DNA of 12,902 nucleotides from CAZJYT01 sp964550325 (GTDB lineage Bacteria > Patescibacteriota > Minisyncoccia > Minisyncoccales > CAZJYT01), in assembly GCA_964550325.1 (NCBI GenBank), contig CAZJYT010000024.1:1-12902 (forward strand), read 5' to 3'. Position 1 is the first letter of the stretch, and each line of letters begins with the position of its first letter. Below are positions 1-6,084 of the stretch, piece by piece. The notes under the pieces are model-generated. The model saw nothing but the letters and a program-made list of their open reading frames with translations, was not told the DNA's origin and did no database searches. Position numbers and translations under genes: made by a program.

Positions 1-200
1 AAGCCGGAATCGCTAGTAACCGTGGATCAGCCACGCCACGGTGAATATGTTCCTGGGCCCTGTACTCACCGCCCGTCACGTCAAGCGAGCTGAGAATGGC
101 CGAAGCCCCACCTTAAAGTGGGTCTAAGCCAGGCTCAGTGAGAGGGACGAAGTCGTAACAAGGTACGGCTAGGGGAACCTGGCCGTGGACCATTCAATTA
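1..200 (+). rRNA. rrs: 16S ribosomal RNA, 3' end (partial), lacking the canonical anti-Shine-Dalgarno
   Basis: This is the last ~200 nt of the small-subunit rRNA; the rest lies upstream of the window. Universal landmarks are visible: TGTACTCACCGCCCGTCAC (61-79), helix 44, the decoding-site GAAGTCGTAACAAGG (149-163) and helix 45. Helix 45 pairs ACGGCTAGG with CCTGGCCGT around a GGAA loop (the KsgA dimethylation target); all nine positions pair, one as G-U. After helix 45 E. coli has GGAUCACCUCCUUA; here 187-200 reads GGACCATTCAATTA. The flanking GGA, CA and UUA are kept, but the CCUCC core is UUCAA. The mature 3' end is placed at about 200 by homology only. GACCA (188-192) can pair with TGGTC (212-216) and may help 3' processing. 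No 23S gene follows. Confidence 0.97.
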
Positions 201-297
201 TCAAAATCAATTGGTCGACGAGATATCTCAAAACTCAATCCAATTATTCTTCTTTCAATTCAAGCCTCAAAGGGTCATTTATGGGTTTGAATAAATA

Positions 298-345
298 AAA
301 AGCCCTGTTGAAATTAAAGGTTTAGAAATTAACAGGGCTTTTATT
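298..345. terminator. bidirectional intrinsic terminator between 16S rRNA and tRNA-Pro
   Basis: A 12-bp perfect inverted repeat, AAAAGCCCTGTT (298-309) and AACAGGGCTTTT (331-342), encloses a 21-nt loop. T-rich tracts lie outside both arms, so it can stop transcription from either side. It would end the 16S transcript on the plus strand and the bL28-tRNA-Pro transcript on the minus strand. The remainder of 201-478 holds no recognisable RNA gene; a minus-strand reading frame at 322-459 without an ATG is discussed in the findings. Confidence 0.85.
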
Positions 346-478
346 TTTTGTCGCATTATTAAACGCTACCAAAATCTCTTTTGGCCAAAACCTTCTACCT
401 TTACTCCTTTCCCTTCTTCTGTGTTCTAAAACTTCGGAAATTGTCTCTATAACAACTTCTTATAAGTTTGTGACAATC

Positions 479-552
479 TGGTCGGGCCAGGCGGAATCGA
501 ACCGCCGCTAAATCCACCCCAAGGACTCGGGCTACCACTACCCCATGGCCCG
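479..552 (-). tRNA. tRNA-Pro (anticodon GGG), CCA encoded
   Basis: The minus strand folds as a complete cloverleaf. The acceptor stem is CGGGCCA/TGGCCCG with discriminator A. The D stem is GGGT/GCCC around AGTGGTA. The anticodon stem AGTCC/GGATT encloses loop TTGGGGT, giving anticodon GGG, which reads proline codons CCC and CCU. The variable loop is TAGC, and the T stem GGCGG/CCGCC encloses TTCGATT. C1-G72 and A73 agree with bacterial tRNA-Pro identity. The body is 71 nt and the next three bases are CCA, so the 3' end is encoded. It starts 15 nt after the bL28 stop with no promoter of its own visible, so it is probably cut from the bL28 transcript. The alternative UGG anticodon register leaves the anticodon stem unpaired. 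Confidence 0.93.
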
Positions 553-567
553 AGTGAAGAAAAGATC

Positions 568-789
568 TTAGTCCATTTTCCCCATTGCTTTAATACATTT
601 TGTGCAGGCTAAGATTCTTTTTCCAGCAAATTTACGATATTTTCTCTTTTTAATATCAGGAGGAACCAAAACCCATTGAAGATTGGGATATTGTCTTCTT
701 TTAGAGGTAGGATTAAATTTAGTAGCTCTTAACTGAACCCTCCGCCAGACTATTTTGCTCTTTTTTCCACATATTGCACATTGTTTCAT
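568..789 (-). CDS. rpmB: 50S ribosomal protein bL28 (zinc-ribbon form)
   Basis: This 73-residue basic protein of the large ribosomal subunit is recognised by its start MKQCAICGKKSK and by RRQYPNLQWV, which matches the bL28 'rr..PNLq.v' segment. C4 and C7 with C62 and C65 form two CxxC pairs, expected to bind one zinc as in Cys-containing (C+) bL28 forms. The length is normal for the family. The ATG at 789 is the only sensible start and lies 8 nt after a TATAAT box, so the mRNA should be leaderless or nearly so; there is no Shine-Dalgarno sequence. tRNA-Pro follows 15 nt downstream on the same strand, giving a two-gene translation unit. Confidence 0.9.
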   Translation of the reverse strand: MKQCAICGKKSKIVWRRVQLRATKFNPTSKRRQYPNLQWVLVPPDIKKRKYRKFAGKRILACTKCIKAMGKMD

Positions 790-797
790 AGAAAAAT

Positions 798-826
798 ATT
801 ATATCAAACTAATCCTATTTTTGCAA
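798..826 (-). promoter_or_regulatory. strong sigma-70-type promoter for bL28-tRNA-Pro; leaderless start predicted
   Basis: On the minus strand a -35 box TTGCAA (821-826) is separated by 17 bp from a perfect -10 box TATAAT (798-803). The -10 is preceded by TGA, an extended -10 motif. Only 8 nt separate the -10 box from the ATG at 789, so transcription should start between 0 and 2 nt upstream of the start codon. Confidence 0.85.
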
Positions 827-902
827 AAATCTGCATCATAATGGTAACACGTCTATCCTCTATTTAGAAGAGACAATATTTTTGATAAAATATATTTGCT
901 AG

Positions 903-1122
903 CCAATTTGGTAACGAATTAGTAGAGGCATCTTGTCTCGGGGAGCATACCACAGCCGAGCCCGAGAAAAAGATTGTATTTCAGAAGGGACTTTGTAAGG
1001 CTCGGCGAGGTATAATAGCTTCCTGTGAATAAACTTCCTTTTTCAGCACTTAAGGCGACTCCGTGCTCCCCGAGACAAGATGCCTCGGTAAAGAAATTAC
1101 TGGAAGTTGTTACTGAATTGGT
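903..1122. repeat. palindromic MITE-like element, long copy
   Basis: A perfect 23-bp inverted repeat occupies 925-947 (beginning GAGGCATCTTGTCTCGGGGA) and 1064-1086, with 116 bp between. Imperfect outer arms extend it: CCAATTTGGTAAC (903-915) against GTTACTGAATTGG (1110-1122), pairing at 11 of 13. Inside, GCCGAGCC (955-962) pairs with GGCTCGGC (999-1006), so a transcript would form a long forked hairpin. The arms look more GC-rich than the surroundings. A shorter relative sits at 10931-10990. I see no transposase and no clear target-site duplication. Positions 790-1154 otherwise hold the bL28 and cca promoters and no credible gene. Confidence 0.85.
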
Positions 1123-1135
1123 TAGGTAGTAGAGA

Positions 1136-1141
1136 TAAAAT
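1136..1141 (+). promoter_or_regulatory. probable -10 box of the CCA-adding enzyme gene
   Basis: TAAAAT lies 13 nt before the ATG at 1155 and predicts a start near 1148, a leader of about 7 nt. No good -35 box is visible at the usual distance; the right arm of the palindromic repeat (GTTACTGAATTGG, 1110-1122) occupies that region. The similar arrangement upstream of rpiB supports the call. Confidence 0.45.
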
Positions 1142-1154
1142 AAAACTGAGAAAC

Positions 1155-2615
1155 ATGGACATTCCAAAAGAGGTAAAAGAAATTATTAATAAATTGGAAA
1201 GAGAAGGATTTGAAGCCTATATCGTAGGAGGGTGTGTAAGAGATTTTTTAAGAAACAAGGAGCCAGAAGACTGGGATATTACTACCAATGCCACTCCCTC
1301 TGAAATTCAGAGGATTTTCCCAAGAAGCTTCTATAATAATAAATTTTTTACCGTCACAGTTTTAACCAAGAGCCAAAACCCTAAATTAAAAGAAATTGAA
1401 GTTACTACTTTTAGAAAGGAAGGAAAATATTATGATAAAAGGCACCCCTCGAAGATTTCTTTTGCTAAATCTTTAGAAGAAGACCTGAAAAGAAGGGATT
1501 TCACTATTAATGCTATGGCAATGAGGGTAAAAGAAGAGCTTTTTTTAATTGACCCCTTTTCCGGAAAAAAAGATTTGGAGAGGAAAATTATTCGGGCTGT
1601 AGGAAAACCTGAAAAAAGATTCTCAGAAGATGCCCTAAGGATGATGAGGGCTGTGAGATTGGCAGTTTCTTTAGGAAAAGGATGGAAAATTGAAAAGGAA
1701 ACCGAAAAAGCTATTAAAGAAAATGCCTTCTTAATTAAGGAGATCTCAAAGGAAAGGATTAGGGATGAGTTTATAAAAATCATAATCTCAGAAAGAGCGG
1801 TTGAGGGAGTAGAGCTTTTAAGGAAACTAAGGTTATTAAAACATTTTTTGCCAGAATTGGAAGAAGGATATAAGGTTACCCAAAATAAGCATCATATTTA
1901 TGATTGTTATGAACACGCCCTAAGATCTTTGGATTTTGCTGTCAAAAGGAATTTTTCGTTAGAAGTGAGGCTTTCGGCTTTGTTTCATGATATTGGAAAG
2001 CCAAGAACTAAAAGAGGAGAAGGACCCAACGCTACATTTTATGGCCACGAAGTTGTAGGAGCAAAAATGACAAAAGAAATTTTAGAAAGACTGAGGTTTC
2101 CTAAAAAACAAATTGAAAAGATTGTAAAATTAGTGAGATACCACCTTTTCTATTATAATGTGGGGGAGGTAACAGAATCTGCAGTAAGAAGACTAATTAG
2201 AAAGGTAGGACTTGAGAATATTGATGACCTCATTAAATTAAGAATGGCAGATAGGGTGGGTTCTGGTTGCAAGAAGGCTGAACCCTATAAATTAAGACAC
2301 CTAAGATATGTAATTGAGAAGGTGTCTCAAGACCCTATTTCTGTGAAGATGTTAAAGGTTACAGGTTATGATGTAATGCGAATCCTAAGGCTTCCTTCTG
2401 GTCCTTTGGTAGGTAAAATTTTAGAAATTCTTCTCCAAGAAGTTTTGGAAGAGCCAAAGAAGAATAAAAAAGAATATTTAGAAGAGAGAATTAAAGAACT
2501 GGGAAAACTCTCTCTTGAAGAAATCTCTTCTTTAGCTCAGAAGGCAAAAGAGGAAAAGGAAAAAATAGAAACAAAACGGGATGAAATGGCAAAGAAAAAA
2601 TATTGGGTAATGTAA
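1155..2615 (+). CDS. cca: class II CCA-adding enzyme (tRNA nucleotidyltransferase) with HD domain
   Basis: This 486-residue enzyme adds or repairs the 3' CCA of tRNAs. The nucleotidyltransferase head has GGCVRD (25-30), the metal-binding DWD (39-41), the arginine motif RRDFTINAMA (113-122) and EDALR (158-162), which fits the EDxxR nucleotide-recognition motif of bacterial class II CCA-adding enzymes. The tail carries an HD phosphohydrolase-like domain with FHDIGKP (277-283). The C-terminus is charged and helical. The start at 1155 was chosen over the in-frame ATG at 1107 because family homology begins with 'IPKEVKEIINKLEREGFEAYIVGG', and the extra 16 residues would lie in the repeat arm and the -10 region. 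No Shine-Dalgarno sequence is present. It is probably transcribed alone, since the next gene has its own promoter. Confidence 0.93.
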   Translation: MDIPKEVKEIINKLEREGFEAYIVGGCVRDFLRNKEPEDWDITTNATPSEIQRIFPRSFYNNKFFTVTVLTKSQNPKLKEIEVTTFRKEGKYYDKRHPSKISFAKSLEEDLKRRDFTINAMAMRVKEELFLIDPFSGKKDLERKIIRAVGKPEKRFSEDALRMMRAVRLAVSLGKGWKIEKETEKAIKENAFLIKEISKERIRDEFIKIIISERAVEGVELLRKLRLLKHFLPELEEGYKVTQNKHHIYDCYEHALRSLDFAVKRNFSLEVRLSALFHDIGKPRTKRGEGPNATFYGHEVVGAKMTKEILERLRFPKKQIEKIVKLVRYHLFYYNVGEVTESAVRRLIRKVGLENIDDLIKLRMADRVGSGCKKAEPYKLRHLRYVIEKVSQDPISVKMLKVTGYDVMRILRLPSGPLVGKILEILLQEVLEEPKKNKKEYLEERIKELGKLSLEEISSLAQKAKEEKEKIETKRDEMAKKKYWVM

Positions 2616-2624
2616 TTTCTCTGA

Positions 2625-2653
2625 TTGACCTTTTCTCTAAATCCTGATAAAAT
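2625..2653 (+). promoter_or_regulatory. promoter of the 4TM protein-secG-SBP-galU operon
   Basis: TTGACC (2625-2630) is followed after exactly 17 bp by TAAAAT (2648-2653), with an extended -10 TGA directly before it. It fills the 49-bp gap after cca. The predicted transcription start is near 2660, giving a leader of about 5 nt before the ATG at 2665, which has no Shine-Dalgarno sequence. Confidence 0.8.
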
Positions 2654-2664
2654 TGGGATATTAG

Positions 2665-3021
2665 ATGAGAGGGTTGATTCTTCAAATAATAATTGCCATT
2701 ATAAGTTTACTAATCGGGATAAGATATATCTTAAAGGGTGAAATAATTATTCAGGGATGGAAAAACTTATTGTTAATAGGGGGAATATGGGGAATTCTGA
2801 ACTTTTTTTTAAAGCCAATTTTAAAATTTATCAGCTGGCCCCTACGAGTAGTGACTTTTGGCCTTTTTACGATTATAATTAATATGCTTTTGCTTTGGAT
2901 AGTAGAAACAATCTTCCCTCAACTAATTTTTCCTGGAGATTTATTTTCTAAAATAAAAACAATGTTTTTAATAGCACTAACCTTTGAAATTTTAAATTTT
3001 ATTTTAACAAAATGGATTTAG
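2665..3021 (+). CDS. four-helix membrane protein, phage-holin-4_2-like (PF04020) family
   Basis: This is a 118-residue hydrophobic protein with four predicted membrane segments, near residues 3-22, 32-53, 58-83 and 94-116. The central stretch LNFFLKPILKFISWPLRVVT followed by FGLFTIIINMLLLW fits the 'N..lkPil...slPl...TlGlF.l.iN...l' pattern of the PF04020 / YvlD group. Members are widespread in bacterial chromosomes and are called holin-like by similarity; their role is unknown and nothing here suggests lysis or a prophage. It is the first gene of an operon, and its last 10 nt overlap the start of secG, so it may be linked to envelope or export functions. The family call is from memory of the motif, not a search. 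Confidence 0.75.
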   Translation: MRGLILQIIIAIISLLIGIRYILKGEIIIQGWKNLLLIGGIWGILNFFLKPILKFISWPLRVVTFGLFTIIINMLLLWIVETIFPQLIFPGDLFSKIKTMFLIALTFEILNFILTKWI

Positions 3022-3248
3022 GCCAAATCAAACAAATTTTTCCCTTCGTTCAGAGTATTATTGCCATCTTATTAATAATCTTTATTCTTTTGCAACAAAG
3101 AGGTACAGCCTTGGGTTCAGCCTTTGGGGGTGAAGGGGGATTTTATAGTACCCTAAAGGGAATTCAAAAAAAAGTTTTTTGGATAACCTGTATATTAGGA
3201 TTTTTATTTATTCTCTTTGGTATTCTAAACCTTTTTATCTCACAATGA
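3012..3248 (+). CDS. secG: SecG, preprotein translocase subunit
   Basis: This 78-residue protein has the SecG plan: an N-terminal membrane helix (about 11-27), the conserved cytoplasmic loop LLQQRGTALGSAFGG with a glycine-rich continuation, and a second helix (about 54-75). SecG assists the SecYE channel in protein export across the cytoplasmic membrane. The ATG at 3012 lies inside the end of the upstream gene (10-nt overlap) and has no Shine-Dalgarno sequence, so translation probably depends on ribosomes ending the upstream cistron. The stop overlaps the next gene's start as ATGA (3245-3248). Confidence 0.9.
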   Translation: MDLGQIKQIFPFVQSIIAILLIIFILLQQRGTALGSAFGGEGGFYSTLKGIQKKVFWITCILGFLFILFGILNLFISQ

Positions 3249-5221
3249 GAAAAATTCCATCAAAAACCCAATGGTGGAAATTTTTGAAAGCCCCCCATCA
3301 CTTTTTAAATAAATTAGAAATAACTCTTTTTTTTGTTTTCTTTATCTCCTTTTTATTATCTACTGGTTTTCTTTTATTTAATTTTTATCTCGAGCATACA
3401 AAATTAGCTCCCGCCATTGGGGGAGAGCTAATAGAGGGTGTAGTTGGATACCCTCATTTTATAAACCCTATCTATGCAGAAGCCAATGATGTCGATAGAG
3501 ATCTAGTGGAATTAATTTTTTGTGGCTTGATGAAATACAACTCTGAGGGAGAAATAGTTCCAGATTTAGCTAAAGAATATAAAATTCTTGAAGAAGGAAA
3601 AATGTATGAATTTGAATTAAAACCGGATATCTTTTGGGAGGATGGGAAAGAAATTACTGCAGATGATGTAGTCTTTACTATAGAGACAATTCAAAATCCA
3701 AAGATTAAAAGCCCCCTCTTTTCTAATTGGTTAGGGGTAAAAGTAAAAAAGATAAGCCAAAAAAAAGTAAGGTTTGAACTGGAAAGTCCGTATGTTCGAT
3801 TTTTAGAAAGAGCAACTGTAAAAATCATTCCAAAGCATATTTGGGAAAAGGTCTCACCAGAGAATTTCCCTTTAGTTAAATTTAATTTAGAACCCGTGGG
3901 TTGCGGACCTTATAAGTTAGAAAATATAGCAACAGATGATAATGGAAAAATTTTGTCTTTGGGGCTAAATCTAAACAAAGAATATTTTGGAAATCTTCCC
4001 TATATAGAAAAAATTACCTTTAAATTTTTTAACTCGGAAAAGGACTTAATAGAAGCTCTTAATTTGGGAGAAATTAATTCCGCTCTTTTAGAAACAAAGG
4101 AAATAAAAAATCCTGATTTTAAAGAATATCTCTTTACATTACCAAGATATTTTGCAGTATTTTTTAATTTAGGAAATAAAGAGAATAAAATCATCTCTCA
4201 AAAAGAAACAAGGATAGCCTTGAGTTATGCCACAGACAAAAAAGAAATTTTAGAAAGAGTGTTACACGGAAATGGAGAAATTGTCAACTCTCCCATTTTG
4301 TCTTCTCTTTATAATCTTTCTCCTCCATCCACCACTTTTGAATTTGACTTAGAGAAAGCAAAAGAGATTTTGAAAAAAGCTAATTTTGAAGAAAAAGATG
4401 GAAAATTGGTGAAAATCATAAAAAAAGAGCCTTCTTTTTCATTCACCAAGGATTTAAAATTGGGGGATAAGGGAAAAGATGTAGAGGAACTTCAAAAATG
4501 CTTAGCTAAAGACGAAGAAATTTATCCCCTTAAAAAGATAGATGGAGAATTTGACATCATTACCAAAAATGCAGTAATTAGATTTAAGAAAAAATACAGA
4601 AAAGAAATCTCTGAAATTGCTGGGTATGAGATTAAATGTACGGGTTATGTCGGAAAAGCTACCAGAAAAGAGCTAAATAAAATTTGCTTTCCCCCGCAAA
4701 TAGAAGAAATTCCTTTTAAATTGAAATTGGTAACTCTTGACCATCCCATTTTAAAAGAAACCGCCTTTATCTTAAAAAAGCAATGGGAGAAAATAGGAGC
4801 TCAGACAGAAGTAATCTTGGTTTCTTCTAATCAATTGGAAAGAGAGATAATTAAAAATCGGGATTATGAATTGCTTTTATTTGGACAAATCTTGGGAAAA
4901 ATTCCAGATCCCTTTGGCTTTTGGCACTCCTCCCAGAGAAGATTTGGCTTGAATATTGCCGAATATGAAAATGAAAAAGTAGATGAGTTATTAGAAAAGG
5001 CGAGAGAAGAATTTGATGAAAAAAAGAGGAAAGAGTGTTATGAAGAAATTCAAGAGGAAATACTTAAAGATATTCCTGCTATCTTTTTATATAATTTTCC
5101 TGAAAGATATTTTGTCTCTAAAGAGATTAAGGGAATAGAAAATTCAATAATTGTTGACCCTTCAAAAAGGTTTTCTCAAATTGAAAAATGGTATATTGAA
5201 ACAAAAAGAGTATGGAAATAA
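3245..5221 (+). CDS. family 5 (OppA/DppA-type) solute-binding protein with an inserted peptidoglycan-binding domain
   Basis: This 658-residue ABC-transporter substrate-binding protein belongs to SBP_bac_5 (PF00496), which usually captures peptides. Residues 25-47 form one hydrophobic helix; there is no lipobox cysteine, so it is probably anchored by this helix rather than as a lipoprotein. SBP landmarks follow: 'IVPDLAKEYKILEEGKMYEF', then 'WEDGKEITADDVVFT', and C-terminal 'DPFGFWHSSQ'. Between the two parts of the C-terminal lobe, residues ~403-481 form a PG_binding_1-like domain (PF01471): 'LKLGDKGKDVEELQKCL', 'IDGEFDIITKNAVIRFKKKY', 'GYVGKATRKELN'. The start at 3245 was chosen because it overlaps the secG stop as ATGA and begins just before the anchor; the ATG at 3179 would lie deep inside secG. 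Permease and ATPase genes are not in the window. Confidence 0.9.
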   Translation: MRKIPSKTQWWKFLKAPHHFLNKLEITLFFVFFISFLLSTGFLLFNFYLEHTKLAPAIGGELIEGVVGYPHFINPIYAEANDVDRDLVELIFCGLMKYNSEGEIVPDLAKEYKILEEGKMYEFELKPDIFWEDGKEITADDVVFTIETIQNPKIKSPLFSNWLGVKVKKISQKKVRFELESPYVRFLERATVKIIPKHIWEKVSPENFPLVKFNLEPVGCGPYKLENIATDDNGKILSLGLNLNKEYFGNLPYIEKITFKFFNSEKDLIEALNLGEINSALLETKEIKNPDFKEYLFTLPRYFAVFFNLGNKENKIISQKETRIALSYATDKKEILERVLHGNGEIVNSPILSSLYNLSPPSTTFEFDLEKAKEILKKANFEEKDGKLVKIIKKEPSFSFTKDLKLGDKGKDVEELQKCLAKDEEIYPLKKIDGEFDIITKNAVIRFKKKYRKEISEIAGYEIKCTGYVGKATRKELNKICFPPQIEEIPFKLKLVTLDHPILKETAFILKKQWEKIGAQTEVILVSSNQLEREIIKNRDYELLLFGQILGKIPDPFGFWHSSQRRFGLNIAEYENEKVDELLEKAREEFDEKKRKECYEEIQEEILKDIPAIFLYNFPERYFVSKEIKGIENSIIVDPSKRFSQIEKWYIETKRVWK

Positions 5222-6084
5222 AAAAAGCAGTCATTCCAGCAGCTGGTTGGGGAACGAGGTTTTTACCCATTACAAAAAGCATACCAAAGGAAATGCTTCC
5301 AATTTTAGACAAACCAATAATTCAATATGTAGTAGAGGAGGCAGTAAATTCTGGTATAAGTGATATTATTATTGTTACCGGAACAAAAAAGAAGGCAATT
5401 GAAGATTACTTTGATAGAAGTCTAGAGCTAGAAGGGTTTTTGAAAGAGAATAAAAAAGAGGAAGAATTAGAGGAAATTAAAAGAATTGCTAATTTGGCTA
5501 ATTTTATCTATCTTAGACAAAAAACTGAAAAGTATGGAAATGCCATCCCTGTCTTAATGGCTCAACCGGTAATTGGAAAAGAATGGTTTGCGGTCTTATG
5601 GGGAGATGAGTTCATTTTAGCTAAACCCCCAAGATTAAAACAAATGTTTGATGTTTTTGAAAAATACAAGGGAGTAATAATCTCAGCTGTGAGGATCAAA
5701 AAGAAAAGACTTCTTTCAAGATATGGAATTGCTGAAATAAAAAGAATGGAAAAGAATGTCTATAGGATAAAAAAGATTATTGAAAAACCTTCTCCAGAAG
5801 AAGCTCCCTCCAATTTGGCTACTCACGGTGCTTATATTTTACCTCCAGAGATCTTTGAGATAATTTCTCATTTAAAACCAACAAGACAAAATGAATTTTG
5901 GCTTACTGATGCTATTAATATCTTATTGAAAGAAGACTTCCCGGTGTATGCCTGTGAAATTGAGAATGGGAGATATTATGACACTGGAAACAAACTGGAG
6001 TATTTAAAAACGGTGATTGAGTTTGCTCTTTCCTCTAAGGAATTTAAAAAGGAACTAAAAGAATACCTTAGGAGATTAATCTAA
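5212..6084 (+). CDS. galU: UTP-glucose-1-phosphate uridylyltransferase
   Basis: This 290-residue cytoplasmic enzyme makes UDP-glucose from UTP and glucose-1-phosphate for surface polysaccharides and glycolipids. The nucleotide-binding signature AAGWGTRFLPITKSIPKEML (10-29) and LDKPIIQYVVEEA are typical, as are GDEF, the substrate-binding IIEKPSPEEAPSNLATHGAY, and YYDTGNKLEYLK near the end. Length is normal. It is the last gene of the operon and its ATG overlaps the preceding gene by 10 nt. There is no Shine-Dalgarno sequence at a useful distance; an AAAGAG lies directly against the ATG. Its TAA shares bases with the carB stop on the other strand. A weak TTAG/CTAA hairpin followed by T6 just past the stop is the only terminator candidate. 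Confidence 0.95.
   Translation: MEIKKAVIPAAGWGTRFLPITKSIPKEMLPILDKPIIQYVVEEAVNSGISDIIIVTGTKKKAIEDYFDRSLELEGFLKENKKEEELEEIKRIANLANFIYLRQKTEKYGNAIPVLMAQPVIGKEWFAVLWGDEFILAKPPRLKQMFDVFEKYKGVIISAVRIKKKRLLSRYGIAEIKRMEKNVYRIKKIIEKPSPEEAPSNLATHGAYILPPEIFEIISHLKPTRQNEFWLTDAINILLKEDFPVYACEIENGRYYDTGNKLEYLKTVIEFALSSKEFKKELKEYLRRLI

Noticed and set aside
193..197. UUCAA as a new anti-Shine-Dalgarno pairing with UUGAA upstream of genes
   Set aside because: TTGAA occurs near carB (2 nt from ATG) and galU (about 14 nt), but not at consistent spacing or before most genes, and it is common in AT-rich DNA.
503..535. tRNA read as anticodon UGG
   Set aside because: That register breaks the anticodon stem; the GGG register gives five pairs and a normal seven-base loop.
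1107..1154. In-frame ATG at 1107 as the start of the CCA-adding enzyme
   Set aside because: The extra 16 residues do not resemble the family, lie in the palindromic repeat arm, and would span the probable -10 box; homology starts at 1155.
919..1167. 82-codon minus-strand reading frame across the palindromic element
   Set aside because: It runs through both inverted-repeat arms, has no recognisable domain, and its composition follows the repeat.
3179..3244. Upstream ATG for the solute-binding protein
   Set aside because: It lies deep inside secG; the ATG at 3245 forms an ATGA overlap with the secG stop and sits just before the membrane anchor.
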